From: Promicromonospora sp. Populi
Lineage (GTDB): Bacteria; Actinomycetota; Actinomycetes; Actinomycetales; Cellulomonadaceae
DNA length: 64,000 bases
Assembly: GCF_041081105.1 (NCBI RefSeq)
Contig: NZ_CP163528.1
Span: forward strand, 4,774,001 to 4,838,000
Reading direction: 5' to 3'
This document shows positions 54,963 through 63,580 of this stretch, piece by piece. Both the position numbers and the translations under genes were made by a program. The first letter of the stretch is position 1. Each line of letters begins with the position of its first letter. The notes below the pieces were generated by a model. The model saw only the letters and a list, made by a program, of their open reading frames with translations, had not been told where the DNA came from and made no database searches.

Positions 54963-55892
54963 TCAGGCTCCCTGGCCAAGGCCCAGCAGGCGGTCCCGCT
55001 GCCGCTTCATCTCGTCGGCAAGTGCGTGCACGACGGCGGCCACCGCGGGCCGGCGCCACGACTCGGTGCGGATCACCGCCCAGTAGGGCAGGCATTCGGT
55101 GACCTCGTCGGGCAGGAGCCGCACCAGGTCGTCGTGCCGGTCGGCCATGAAGCAGGGCAGGAACCCGAGCCCTGCCCCGGCGCGCGTGGCCTCGACGTGC
55201 ACAAAGACGTTCGTGGAGGCCAGCGCGTCCAGCATGCCCGGCACGAGGCGGCGCGGCGCGTCCAGGTCGTTCACCTGGAGCATGGAGTCGACGAAGTAGA
55301 CGAGCCCGTGCCGGGACATCTCGTCGACGGTGGCGGGCGTGCCGTGTCGCTCCAGGTAGTCGCGGGCGCCGTACATGCCGAGCACGTACTCGCCCAGGCG
55401 CACGGACTTGGCCCGCTGCACGCTCGGATCCCCGACGACGACGTCGATGTCGACCCCCGAGCGGTGGTAGGTCGCCACGCGGGTGACCGTGACCAGCTCG
55501 ACGGACAGCTCCGGGTGCTCGCCCCGCAGCCGGGCGATCGCGGGGGAGGCGATGTACGCGCTGAACCCGTCGGTCGCCGTCATCCGCACGACCCCGGTGA
55601 CGGGATCGGTCTCGGTATCGGTCGCGACGAGCCGGTCCACGGCGTCCGACACCGCCTCGCCTGCCCGGGCCGCCCGCCGGCCGAGCGTCGTGAGCTCCCA
55701 GCCGTCCGCGCCGCGGGACAGGAGGCGCCCGCCCAGGGCGTGCTCCAGCGCGGCGATGTTGCGCGCGACGGTGGTGTGGTTGACGCCGAGCGCCTGCGCC
55801 GCCGTCGTGTACCGGCCCGTGCGCGCCACCGCAAGCAGCACGAGGAGCTGGTCGGCGACCTGGCCCGCCGGCGGGCCGTTGCGGGCTGGCAT
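54963..55892 (-). CDS. LysR-family transcriptional regulator of the ketone-body operon
   Basis: 309 residues from ATG 55892 (ATG at 55916 is alternative but lies inside the operator). An HTH domain occupies about residues 10-70 ('LLVLLAVARTGRYTTAAQALGVNHTTVARNIAALEHALG' in parts) and a substrate-binding LysR domain about 90-300. It is divergent from the 3-hydroxybutyrate dehydrogenase operon, the typical arrangement of LysR activators, and a palindrome TGTGCA-TTCG-TGCACA lies in between. The co-inducer is probably a 3-hydroxybutyrate or acetoacetate pathway compound, which is inference from context. Confidence 0.86.
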   Translation of the reverse strand: MPARNGPPAGQVADQLLVLLAVARTGRYTTAAQALGVNHTTVARNIAALEHALGGRLLSRGADGWELTTLGRRAARAGEAVSDAVDRLVATDTETDPVTGVVRMTATDGFSAYIASPAIARLRGEHPELSVELVTVTRVATYHRSGVDIDVVVGDPSVQRAKSVRLGEYVLGMYGARDYLERHGTPATVDEMSRHGLVYFVDSMLQVNDLDAPRRLVPGMLDALASTNVFVHVEATRAGAGLGFLPCFMADRHDDLVRLLPDEVTECLPYWAVIRTESWRRPAVAAVVHALADEMKRQRDRLLGLGQGA

Positions 55893-55909
55893 GCGGTGAC
55901 GGTACCAAG

Positions 55910-55925
55910 TGTGCATTCGTGCACA
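55910..55925. promoter_or_regulatory. LysR operator between the regulator and the hydroxybutyrate operon
   Basis: A perfect inverted repeat TGTGCA-TTCG-TGCACA of the T-N11-A type. It overlaps the upper candidate start of the LysR gene and lies 60 bases before the dehydrogenase start, suiting control of both divergent transcripts. Confidence 0.6.
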
Positions 55926-55984
55926 CGGCGTCTGCCCGGTTCGTCATTGCTGCGCACAGCACATCCCCGGAACACTCTGGCGCT

Positions 55985-56734
55985 ATGACCCTGAACCTTG
56001 AGGGCCGCCGGGCGATGGTGACCGGCGGAGCGAGCGGCATCGGCGCTGCGTGTGCCCGGGAGCTGGCCGCCCGGGGTGCCCGTGTCACGGTGGCAGACCG
56101 GGACGGCGACGGCGCCAAGGCCGTCGCCGAGGAGGTGGGCGGCGAGGCGTGGGTGGTCGACCTGTCCGACACGGCGGCGCTCGACAGCCTGGTGCTGGAC
56201 ACGGACGTGCTGGTGAACAACGCCGGCATCCAGCGGGTGAACGCCATCCAGGACTTTGTGCCGGACGACTTCCGGCTGATCCACCGGATCATGCTGGAGG
56301 CGCCGTTCCTGCTGGTGCGTGCGGCGCTGCCCGGCATGTACGCGCGGGGCTGGGGGCGGATCATCAACATCTCCTCGGTGCACGGGCTGGTGGCCTCGCC
56401 GTTCAAGTCGGCGTACGTCTCGGCCAAGCACGGGCTGGAAGGGCTGTCGAAGGTGACGGCCCTGGAGGGCGGCGAGCACGGGGTCACGAGCGTCTGCGTC
56501 AGCCCCGGGTATGTCCGCACCCCGCTCGTGGAGAAGCAGGTAGCCGAGCAGGCGCGAGTGCACGGGATCGCCGAGGCCGAGGTGCTGGCGCAGGTCTTGC
56601 TCGCGGAGCCCGCAGTGAAGCGGCTCGTGGAGCCCACCGAGGTGGCCTCCCTGGTCGGCTGGCTTACCGGCCCGGACGCCGCCATGGTGTCCGGAGCCTC
56701 ATGGACAATCGACGGTGGATGGAGCGCACGATGA
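55985..56734 (+). CDS. bdhA: 3-hydroxybutyrate dehydrogenase (SDR)
   Basis: 249 residues, short-chain dehydrogenase. TGGASGIG at 13-20 binds NAD, NNAG follows, and the catalytic residues are Ser131 (NISSVHG), Tyr144 and Lys148 (YVSAKHG). 'SSVHGLVASPFKSAY' matches 3-hydroxybutyrate dehydrogenases closely. It oxidises 3-hydroxybutyrate to acetoacetate. It is the first gene of the operon that also encodes the AtoE transporter, the CoA-transferase and thiolase, so it is the entry step of a ketone-body or PHB-monomer route. The stop overlaps the transporter start (ATGA). Confidence 0.88.
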   Translation: MTLNLEGRRAMVTGGASGIGAACARELAARGARVTVADRDGDGAKAVAEEVGGEAWVVDLSDTAALDSLVLDTDVLVNNAGIQRVNAIQDFVPDDFRLIHRIMLEAPFLLVRAALPGMYARGWGRIINISSVHGLVASPFKSAYVSAKHGLEGLSKVTALEGGEHGVTSVCVSPGYVRTPLVEKQVAEQARVHGIAEAEVLAQVLLAEPAVKRLVEPTEVASLVGWLTGPDAAMVSGASWTIDGGWSAR

Positions 56735-58125
56735 CGAAGGACACGGAAGAGAGCTCGGAGACGAGCTCGGTAAAGAGCTCGCGGAACCCGTTCGCGGTGG
56801 CGATGCGGCCCGTGAACGCGGTCGTGGAGCGGTACATGCCGAGCGCCCTGGTGTTCGCCATCCTGCTGACGGTCGTGGTGGCGGTGCTCGCGCTGCTGCT
56901 GACCGACACCGGCCCCAGGGCCGTCCTCGTCGCGTGGGGTGACGGCCTCTCCGGGCTGCTCGAGTTCATGACCCAGATGGCGCTCATCCTGCTGCTGGGC
57001 TGCATGCTCGCCAACACCAGGCCGGTGCGTCGCGGCCTGGCGTGGCTCGCGCGGCTCCCGCGCAGCCCACTGCAGGCGTACGTGTTCGTCTTTGTCATCG
57101 CCGCGGCGCTGTCGCTCGTGCAGTGGGGCCTCGGCCTCATGGCGGGCGGCCTCATGGCGCGTGAGGTCGCGGCCCAGATGCGGGCCAAGGGGGTGCGGGT
57201 GCACTTCCCGCTGCTGGTCGCCTCCGGGTTCTCCGGGTTCGTCGTCTGGCACATGGGGTACACGGGGTCGGGCCCGCTGACGGCGGCGACGGCGGACTCG
57301 TTCGTCGCCGCCCAGATCGGCCGGGCGATCCCGCTCTCCGAGACCACGTTCGCCCCGTGGAACATCATCACCGCCGTGGTCACGGTGGTCGTGGTGGCCG
57401 GGGCCATTGCCCTGATAGCGCCGCGCGGCGGGGACCGCGTGGTCGAGCTCGAGGTCGACGCCCGCGAGGCCGAGCTCGAGGTCGAGCAGCCGGTGACCCC
57501 GGCGGACCGCCTCGACGCCAGCCGGATCCTGACGACCGTGACGGGCCTGGGGATCGTGGCCTACCTGGTGGTCTACTTCGTCGACGGCGGCACACCGACC
57601 CTCAACATCGTGAACTGGACGTTCCTCGCACTCGTGCTCCTCCTGGTGCGCAGCCCGTTCGAGATCGTCGCCCTCGTCAAGAACGCCGTGACCAATGTGG
57701 GCGACATCCTGCTGCAGTTCCCGCTGTACGCGGGGATCCTGGGGATCATCACGGCGACGGGCCTCGTCCAGATCTTCAGCGACGTCTTCGTGAACGTCTC
57801 CACGCCGCAGACCTTCGGCTTTCTCGCGTTCCTGTCCGCGGGCCTGGTGAACTTCTTCGTGCCCTCGGGCGGCGGGCAGTTCGCCGTCCAGGGGCCGATC
57901 CTGCTCGACGCCGCCAACCAGCTCGGCGTAGACCCAGCCGTCGCGATCATGGCGGTGGCGTACGGCGACCAGTGGACCAACATGGTCCAGCCGCTCTGGG
58001 CGCTCCCGCTGCTGGCGATCGCCGGCCTGAAGGTGCGCGACATCCTCGGATACACCACCGTGACAATGCTGGCCTCTGGCATCGTGTTCGCAGCGACCCT
58101 GCTGATCGTGGGGCCGGGGGTATGA
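56731..58125 (+). CDS. atoE: AtoE-family short-chain fatty acid transporter
   Basis: 464 residues from ATG overlapping the dehydrogenase stop (GGAG seven bases upstream). Ten or more hydrophobic segments; 'VNFFVPSGGGQFAVQGPI' is the AtoE family signature and 'YGDQWTNMVQPLWALPLLAIAGL' (in parts) lies near the C-terminus. An acidic loop of about 45 residues (Arg/Asp/Glu-rich, near residue 235-265) lies between two halves. It imports acetoacetate or other short-chain acids. The N-terminus has about 20 Ser/Glu/Lys residues before the first segment. Confidence 0.9.
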   Translation: MTKDTEESSETSSVKSSRNPFAVAMRPVNAVVERYMPSALVFAILLTVVVAVLALLLTDTGPRAVLVAWGDGLSGLLEFMTQMALILLLGCMLANTRPVRRGLAWLARLPRSPLQAYVFVFVIAAALSLVQWGLGLMAGGLMAREVAAQMRAKGVRVHFPLLVASGFSGFVVWHMGYTGSGPLTAATADSFVAAQIGRAIPLSETTFAPWNIITAVVTVVVVAGAIALIAPRGGDRVVELEVDAREAELEVEQPVTPADRLDASRILTTVTGLGIVAYLVVYFVDGGTPTLNIVNWTFLALVLLLVRSPFEIVALVKNAVTNVGDILLQFPLYAGILGIITATGLVQIFSDVFVNVSTPQTFGFLAFLSAGLVNFFVPSGGGQFAVQGPILLDAANQLGVDPAVAIMAVAYGDQWTNMVQPLWALPLLAIAGLKVRDILGYTTVTMLASGIVFAATLLIVGPGV

Positions 58126-58156
58126 CCACATCCTGACCGGATCGGAGTCGAAGAAG

Positions 58157-58990
58157 ATGACTGAAACTGGTAGCACCGGGGTACGCACCGGGTTGGACAA
58201 GGTGGTCGCGAGCGCGGCCGAGGCCGTCGCCGACATCCCCGACGGCGCCTCGCTGGCCGTCGGTGGGTTCGGCCTGTGCGGCAACCCGATAACGCTGATA
58301 GAGGCGTTGCTGGCGCAGGGCACGACCGGCCTGTCCGTGGTGAGCAACAACTGCGGCGTCGACGACTGGGGGCTCGGCGTGCTGCTGAACGCCCAGCGCA
58401 TCGCCAAGATGACCAGCTCGTACGTGGGGGAGAACAAGGAGTTCGAGCGGCAGTTCCTCTCCGGGGAGCTCGAGGTGGAGCTCACCCCGCAGGGCACGCT
58501 CGCGGAGAAGCTGCGCGCCGGTGGCGCGGGCATCGCGGCCTTCTTCACCCGCACGGGTGTGGGCACGCAGGTGGCCGACGGCGGCCTCCCGCGCAAGTAC
58601 GACGGCGCCGGCGGCGTCGCGATCGCGTCCCCGCCCAAGGAGGTGCGCACGTTCGGGGAGGACCCGGCCGAGTACATGCTGGAGGAGGCGATCAGCACCG
58701 ACTTCGCGCTCGTGCACGCCCTGCGAGGAGACCGGCACGGGAACCTCGTGTTCAACAAGTCGGCCCGCAACTTCTCGCCGCTCGCCGCGATGGCGGGACG
58801 TGTGTGCATCGCCCAGGTCGAGGAGCTCGTCGAGCCGGGGGAGATCGACCCGGATGCCGTGCACCTGCCCGGTGTCTACGTGCACCGGGTGGTCCACGTC
58901 GGCACGGACATCGAGAAGCGGATCGAGCGGCGCACGGTCACGCCGCCGCCGTCGTCGTCCACCACCACGCCGGACACGAAGGGAGCCTGA
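58157..58990 (+). CDS. scoA: 3-oxoacid CoA-transferase subunit A
   Basis: 277 residues; N-terminal Gly-rich loop 'SLAVGGFGLCGNP' is the family motif. With subunit B it moves CoA from succinyl-CoA to acetoacetate (SCOT type) to give acetoacetyl-CoA. A C-terminal extension of about 30 residues (Pro/Ser/Thr-rich) follows the conserved part. The ATG at 58157 has GAAGAAG directly in front. Spacing to subunit B is three bases, indicating coupled translation and equimolar assembly of the A2B2 enzyme. Confidence 0.93.
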   Translation: MTETGSTGVRTGLDKVVASAAEAVADIPDGASLAVGGFGLCGNPITLIEALLAQGTTGLSVVSNNCGVDDWGLGVLLNAQRIAKMTSSYVGENKEFERQFLSGELEVELTPQGTLAEKLRAGGAGIAAFFTRTGVGTQVADGGLPRKYDGAGGVAIASPPKEVRTFGEDPAEYMLEEAISTDFALVHALRGDRHGNLVFNKSARNFSPLAAMAGRVCIAQVEELVEPGEIDPDAVHLPGVYVHRVVHVGTDIEKRIERRTVTPPPSSSTTTPDTKGA

Positions 58991-58993
58991 ACC

Positions 58994-59647
58994 ATGGCAC
59001 TGACCCGACAGGAGATGGCCGCGCGCGCCGCGCGCGAGCTCGCCGACGGCATGTACGTGAACCTGGGGATCGGGCTGCCGACGCTCGTGCCGAACTACGT
59101 GCCGGCCGACCGGCACCTGGTGCTGCAGTCCGAGAACGGGATCCTCGGTGTGGGGCCGTATCCGGCAGAGGATCAGGTAGACCCCGATCTGATCAACGCG
59201 GGCAAGGAGACGGTGACGCTGCTGCCGGGGTCGTCGATCTTCGACTCGGCGACGTCGTTCGGCATGATCCGCGGCGGCAAGATCGACGCCGCGATCCTGG
59301 GCGGTATGCAGGTATCCGCAACGGGCGACCTGGCCAACTGGATGATCCCCGGCAAGATGGTCAAGGGCATGGGCGGCGCGATGGACCTGGTGCACGGCGC
59401 CGGCCGCGTGATCGTCCTGATGGAGCACGTGGCGCGCGACGGGGCGCCGAAGATCCTGAACGCCTGCTCGCTGCCGCTGACCGGCAAGGGCGTGGTGAAC
59501 CGGATCATCACCGACCTGGCGGTGCTCGACGTGACGCCGTCCGGGCTGGTCCTGCGGGAGCTCGCGCCGGGGGTGACGGTCGAGGAGGTTGTCCACCGCA
59601 CGGAGCCGCCGCTCGCCGTCGAGCTCACCGAGCCGGCGATACGCTGA
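58994..59647 (+). CDS. scoB: 3-oxoacid CoA-transferase subunit B
   Basis: 217 residues. The catalytic glutamate is Glu47 in SENGILGVG, which forms the covalent CoA thioester; '[13 protein letters not shown]' precedes it, and '[17 protein letters not shown]' follows. Together with ScoA it activates acetoacetate. The lower C-terminal part ('[18 protein letters not shown]') is standard. The next gene, thiolase, starts 23 bases after its stop with its own strong AAAGGAGG. Confidence 0.93.
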   Translation: MALTRQEMAARAARELADGMYVNLGIGLPTLVPNYVPADRHLVLQSENGILGVGPYPAEDQVDPDLINAGKETVTLLPGSSIFDSATSFGMIRGGKIDAAILGGMQVSATGDLANWMIPGKMVKGMGGAMDLVHGAGRVIVLMEHVARDGAPKILNACSLPLTGKGVVNRIITDLAVLDVTPSGLVLRELAPGVTVEEVVHRTEPPLAVELTEPAIR

Positions 59648-59670
59648 ACAGGAAGACCAAAGGAGGTCCC

Positions 59671-60936
59671 ATGACTGACCCGAACACCACCTGGGCGAGC
59701 GCCACAAGCGCTGCACAGGGTGCAGAGAGAAGCGCTGACAACAACGGTGCTGACGATGTAGTGATCGTCTCGGCGGCGCGGACGCCGCAGGGGCGGCTGA
59801 AGGGGTCGCTGTCCGCGCTGAGCGCGGTCGAGCTCGGCGCCGTGGCGGCACGCCAGGCCCTTGAGGGTGCGGGGCCGCTGGCCGCCGACGTCGACAAGGT
59901 GATCTTCGGCCAGGTGGTCCAGGCCGGTGCAGGGCAGAACCCGGCCCGGCAGACGGCGGTCGCGGCCGGCGTCTCCTGGGACGTGCAGGCCGTGACGGTG
60001 AACAAGGTCTGTCTCTCGGGGCTGACGGCGATCATCGACGGCGCGCGGCTGCTGCGCACCGGCGAGGCGGCAGTGGTGCTGGTGGGCGGGCAGGAGTCGA
60101 TGACAAACGCCCCGCACCTGCTGGCCGGCTCCCGGTTCGGGTTCGGCTACGGCTCGGCGGAGCTTGTCGACTCCGTGGCGCACGATGCCCTGACCGACGC
60201 GTTTGACCAGGTCTCCATGGGCATCTCGACCGAGGACCACAACACCGGGTCGGTCTTCGTGTCCCGCGAGGAGCAGGACGCGATAGCCGCGGCCTCGCAC
60301 CAGCGGGCCGCCGCGGCCGCGAAGGACGGGCTGTTCGAGGCCGAGCTCGCGCCGGTGTTCGTGCCGCAGCGGCGCGGCGAGCCCGTGGAGGTGCGCACCG
60401 ACGAGGGTGTGCGGCCCGACACGACGGAGGAGTCGCTGGCGAAGCTCCGCCCCGCGTTCAAGGGGGACGGCACGCTGACGGCCGGCAACTCGTCGCAGAT
60501 CTCGGACGGCGCCTCGGCGCTTGTGCTCACGACGCGTGCACGCGCGGAAGCCGCCGGTGTGCCCGTGCTCGCGACGGTCCGCGCGCACGGTCAGGTGGCA
60601 GGCCCGGACAACTCGCTGCACTCCCAGCCGGCCCGGGCGATCGCCCAGGCCCTGGAGCGGGAGGGCTGGACTGCGTCGGATCTTGATGTGGTGGAGATCA
60701 ACGAGGCGTTCGCCGTGGTGGTCGGGGTGTCCGCGAAGGCCTTGGGTGTGCCGCTCGACCGGGTGAACGTGCACGGCGGCGGGATCGCGCTGGGCCACCC
60801 CGTCGGGGCGTCCGGGGCGCGCATAGCGGTGCACGCGGCGCACGAGCTCGCGCGGCGCGGGGGCGGCCGGGCCGCCGTCGGCCTGTGTGGCGGTGGAGGC
60901 CAGGGCGAGGCGCTCCTGCTGGAGCTAGCTCCGTAG
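59671..60936 (+). CDS. atoB: Acetyl-CoA C-acetyltransferase (thiolase)
   Basis: 421 residues from ATG at 59671 with AAAGGAGG upstream. Catalytic Cys114 in VNKVCLSG, His in GHPVGASGAR and second Cys in 'LCGGGGQG' are intact, along with the 'NEAFAVVV' motif. It cleaves acetoacetyl-CoA to two acetyl-CoA. It ends the operon that begins with 3-hydroxybutyrate dehydrogenase. The N-terminus has about 28 extra residues (Thr/Ser/Ala-rich) before the conserved VIVSAARTP. Confidence 0.93.
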   Translation: MTDPNTTWASATSAAQGAERSADNNGADDVVIVSAARTPQGRLKGSLSALSAVELGAVAARQALEGAGPLAADVDKVIFGQVVQAGAGQNPARQTAVAAGVSWDVQAVTVNKVCLSGLTAIIDGARLLRTGEAAVVLVGGQESMTNAPHLLAGSRFGFGYGSAELVDSVAHDALTDAFDQVSMGISTEDHNTGSVFVSREEQDAIAAASHQRAAAAAKDGLFEAELAPVFVPQRRGEPVEVRTDEGVRPDTTEESLAKLRPAFKGDGTLTAGNSSQISDGASALVLTTRARAEAAGVPVLATVRAHGQVAGPDNSLHSQPARAIAQALEREGWTASDLDVVEINEAFAVVVGVSAKALGVPLDRVNVHGGGIALGHPVGASGARIAVHAAHELARRGGGRAAVGLCGGGGQGEALLLELAP

Positions 60937-60937
60937 G

Positions 60938-61507
60938 TCAAGGGGCGCAGGCTGCGCGGAGCTTGGAGATCGTGTTCCAGTTCCGCGCAGTCGTCGGCCC
61001 GCCGGCGGCCCGGTCGACGATCTTGGGCGTGAGCTTCGACCGCCCGATCCCGTCCACGTAGTGCACGTAGAGCACGCCCGCGGCGGTCGCGAGCAGCTCC
61101 CGGCCCGGGTTGGCCAGGTCGAGCCGGGCGATACCCGGCTCGTCCAGGTCGCCCAGGGGGACATGCACCTGGAGGTGGGACGGGTCGTCCCGCGCCGCGG
61201 CTGAGAACGGGTTGGCCAGCGCTATCTCCTCCAGCCGTTCGGCACTCAGCCCGACGGCGGCCACGGGCTGCCCCACGCGCGCGCTGAGGCACTCCTGCAC
61301 CCGGCGCGCGATGTCGGCGGCCTGGGTGGCGCCCGTCGCGCCTGTGGTGCCTGTGGTGTCCGTCGTGACCACGAGGTTGCCGCTGTTCAGCAGGGTGCGG
61401 GCCGCGCCCAGGCCGGCGTCCTCGGCGGCGCCGCGCAGGTCGGCGGAGGTGACACGCAGCCCCGGCCCGATGTTGACGGCGCGGAGCAGGACGACGAAGT
61501 AGGCCAT
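60938..61507 (-). CDS. DUF1697-family protein
   Basis: 189 residues from ATG 61507 (GGAGAC upstream). Starts [15 protein letters not shown], with 'LLNSGNLVV' following, the DUF1697 pattern of a small conserved bacterial family of unknown function. A Thr/Gly repeat ([14 protein letters not shown], about residue 49-62) lies in the first loop and is unusual for the family. It converges on the thiolase gene one base away. The C-terminal '[12 protein letters not shown]' is typical. Stand-alone gene, divergent from phoH. Confidence 0.75.
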   Translation of the reverse strand: MAYFVVLLRAVNIGPGLRVTSADLRGAAEDAGLGAARTLLNSGNLVVTTDTTGTTGATGATQAADIARRVQECLSARVGQPVAAVGLSAERLEEIALANPFSAAARDDPSHLQVHVPLGDLDEPGIARLDLANPGRELLATAAGVLYVHYVDGIGRSKLTPKIVDRAAGGPTTARNWNTISKLRAACAP

Positions 61508-61885
61508 GTCTCCATCCTGCCGCTTCGGCGTGCCGCCCAGCGAGTTTTGCGATTCCATGGGGTAATCCTCAAGTTATTACCACCGTGTGAACAGTTCGTG
61601 ACAACTTGCGACCCGCCGGGGCGCGGGTCTGGTCACGGGATAGCAGTACGCGTAGTTTCCATTTCAGGGACGGCACCCAGTCGCCCCTTCGGGAGGCCAA
61701 CCTATGGAGTGCTCGCTCCGTGGAGAAGGGCCGGTCCCGGCTCTGCGCCACGATGCGGCGCACCGAGTCGGTCGCTCGGCCCATCCACCAGCCCCGGTTC
61801 GTCCGGGTCGGTTCCGCCGACAGGCGGCATCCGCCAGGTAGCGACGTGGTTGTCACGGCGTTTCGGCGCCGGAGGGAGAACCGCA
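61508..61885. other. 378-base divergent region with structured phoH leader
   Basis: Holds regulatory sequences for the DUF1697 gene (minus) and phoH (plus). A CAAGTT/AACTTG pair (61570-61575 and 61603-61608) may be a dyad. Downstream are at least three stem-loops on the plus strand: GGAG/CTCC (61706-61719), TGCGCC/GGCGCA (61744-61762) and CCGCC/GGCGG (61814-61827). A small ORF with a ribosome binding site (61704-61841) is also present. I cannot assign a known riboswitch class. Confidence 0.45.
61704..61841 (+). CDS. Candidate small ORF (45 residues) in the phoH leader
   Basis: An ATG with GGGAGG seven bases upstream opens 45 codons ending at TAG 61841, 44 bases before phoH. The product would be Arg/Pro/His-rich (starts MECSLRGEG, ends QAASAR), with no recognisable family. 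It overlaps the TGCGCC/GGCGCA and CCGCC/GGCGG stem-loops, so it could be a translated leader that senses something and controls phoH. In GC-rich DNA such frames are frequent, so coding is uncertain; only the ribosome binding site favours it. Confidence 0.25.
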   Translation: MECSLRGEGPVPALRHDAAHRVGRSAHPPAPVRPGRFRRQAASAR

Positions 61886-63271
61886 GTGAGCCAATCCGCA
61901 CCCACCACCCGTCCGTCCGACCAGAGTGCCGACGCCGCTTCCGGCGCGGCAGGTGACGAACGCAGGACCTTCGTCATCGACACGTCAGTGCTGTTGAGTG
62001 ACCCGAAGGCGATGTTGCGGTTCGCGGAGCACGATGTAGTACTCCCGATCGTGGTCATCACGGAGCTGGAGGCCAAGCGGCACCACGCTGAGCTCGGGTA
62101 CTTCGCCCGGAGCGCCCTGCGGATGCTCGACGAGCTGCGCATCCAGCACGGCCACCTCGACTCACCGGTTCCGGTGGGGGACTCAGGCGGCACCCTGCGG
62201 GTGGAGCTCAACCACGTAGACCCGACTGTCCTGCCCGCCGGCTTCCGGCTCGGCGACAACGACACTCGGATCCTCGCCGTCGCCGCCAACCTGGCGGCTG
62301 AGGGCAACATCGTCACGGTGGTCTCCAAGGACCTGCCGATGCGGGTGAAGGCGTCCGCCGTCGGGCTGCAGGCGGAGGAGTACCGGGCCGAGCTCGCGGT
62401 GGACTCCGGCTGGACGGGGATGCGCGAGATCGACCTGTCCGACGAGCAGATGGGATCCCTCTGGGACAACGAGACGGTCGAGATCGCGTCGCTGGCACCC
62501 GAGACGGTCGAGGCCGCGTCTCCGCTGCTGGTGCACACGGGCATGGTGGTGCACTCGCCGAGCGGTTCCGCGCTGGGGCGGGTGACGGCGGACAAGCGGG
62601 TGCGGCTGGTCCGCGGTGACCAGGAGGTGTTCGGCGTGCACGGGCGCTCGGCCGAGCAGCGCGTGGCGATCGACCTTCTGCTCGACGAGGAGATCGGGAT
62701 CGTCTCGCTCGGCGGCCGGGCCGGCACGGGCAAGTCGGCGCTCGCCCTGTGCGCCGGCCTGGAGTCCGTGCTGGAGCGGCAGCAGCACCGCAAGGTGGTC
62801 GTGTTCCGGCCGCTGTACGCGGTGGGCGGGCAGGAGCTGGGCTACCTGCCCGGGTCCGAGTCCGAGAAGATGAACCCGTGGGCGCAGGCCGTCTACGACA
62901 CGCTCGGCGCCCTGGTCTCGCCCGCAGTGGTGGAGGAGGTCATGGAACGCGACATGCTCGAGGTGCTGCCGCTCACGCACATCCGCGGGCGCTCGCTGCA
63001 CGACTCGTTCGTCATCGTGGACGAGGCACAGTCCCTCGAACGCAACGTCCTGCTGACGGTGCTCTCGCGGATCGGCCAGGGTTCGCGGGTGGTGCTCACG
63101 CACGACGTCGCTCAGCGCGACAACCTGCGGGTGGGGCGGCACGACGGCGTCGCGGCCGTCATCGAGGCGCTCAAGGGGCACCCGCTCTTTGCGCACGTGA
63201 CGCTGACCAGGTCGGAGCGTTCGCCGGTGGCGGCGCTGGTGACCGACATGCTGGAGCGCTTGGAGGTCTGA
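61886..63271 (+). CDS. phoH: PIN-PhoH family protein (ribonuclease-helicase type)
   Basis: 461 residues from GTG at 61886 (GGAGGGAGAA upstream). An N-terminal PIN domain (about 28-165, first acidic residue Asp32 in '[12 protein letters not shown]' and conserved '[10 protein letters not shown]') precedes a PhoH-type P-loop domain with Walker [12 protein letters not shown] (Lys283) and Walker [12 protein letters not shown]-PhoH proteins act as RNA helicase-ribonucleases and are linked to toxin-antitoxin and stress-RNA turnover in Mycobacterium. A long open frame extends upstream to 61547, but the strong ribosome binding site supports GTG 61886. The gene ends in an 18-bp hairpin. Confidence 0.9.
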   Translation: MSQSAPTTRPSDQSADAASGAAGDERRTFVIDTSVLLSDPKAMLRFAEHDVVLPIVVITELEAKRHHAELGYFARSALRMLDELRIQHGHLDSPVPVGDSGGTLRVELNHVDPTVLPAGFRLGDNDTRILAVAANLAAEGNIVTVVSKDLPMRVKASAVGLQAEEYRAELAVDSGWTGMREIDLSDEQMGSLWDNETVEIASLAPETVEAASPLLVHTGMVVHSPSGSALGRVTADKRVRLVRGDQEVFGVHGRSAEQRVAIDLLLDEEIGIVSLGGRAGTGKSALALCAGLESVLERQQHRKVVVFRPLYAVGGQELGYLPGSESEKMNPWAQAVYDTLGALVSPAVVEEVMERDMLEVLPLTHIRGRSLHDSFVIVDEAQSLERNVLLTVLSRIGQGSRVVLTHDVAQRDNLRVGRHDGVAAVIEALKGHPLFAHVTLTRSERSPVAALVTDMLERLEV

Positions 63272-63320
63272 TCCGCCGGCGGGGTCCCGGCGTCGGAGTC
63301 CCGCCGTCTGGTCCCGACAT

Positions 63321-63360
63321 GTCAGAAGCTCAGGTCACGTAAGTGGCCTGAGCTTCTGAC
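63321..63360. terminator. 18-bp-stem hairpin after phoH
   Basis: GTCAGAAGCTCAGGTCAC (63321-63338) pairs with 63343-63360 with one G-U pair around the loop GTAA. The inner AGGTCAC and four-base loop recall the hairpin at 6754-6789. There is no U-tract. Confidence 0.7.
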
Positions 63361-63466
63361 ACGTTCGGAACTTCTGGCACGCGAGAGGTGGGACGCCGGA
63401 CGGAACCCCCCAGCCCCGCAGTCCGGCGACCCGCCTCCCATGCGTGCATCGCAGACTCTAGCAGAC

Positions 63467-63485
63467 TTAGGTAAGGCTAACCAAA
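63467..63485. promoter_or_regulatory. DtxR/IdeR-like iron box
   Basis: TTAGGTAAGGCTAACCAAA matches the 19-bp DtxR/IdeR consensus TTAGGTTAGSCTAACCTAA in about 17 positions, including the AGG...CCT-type core. It lies 96 bases before the GPP34-family gene. Iron-dependent repression of that gene, or an unseen transcript, would follow if the site is used. Confidence 0.55.
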
Positions 63486-63580
63486 GGTCAATTTGGACGA
63501 TGTCGGGCCGTGCCCGGCGGGCGCCGCACGGACCGTCTCAATACGGGCGTTGTCTCGCTTGTCGGATATAGCATCGGGCC

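Larger units (their letters stand above)
63272..63580. other. 309-base intergenic region
   Basis: Holds the hairpin terminator of phoH (63321-63360), a DtxR/IdeR-like iron box (63467-63485), and a TATAGC box (63567-63572) nine bases before the GPP34 start that could give a nearly leaderless transcript. Outside these I see no ORF with a ribosome binding site and no RNA gene. Confidence 0.5.

Noticed and set aside
54943..58809. 1288-residue open frame on the minus strand
   Set aside because: It runs antisense to the hydroxybutyrate operon and is a shadow of the LysR, dehydrogenase, AtoE and CoA-transferase genes, with no domain of its own.
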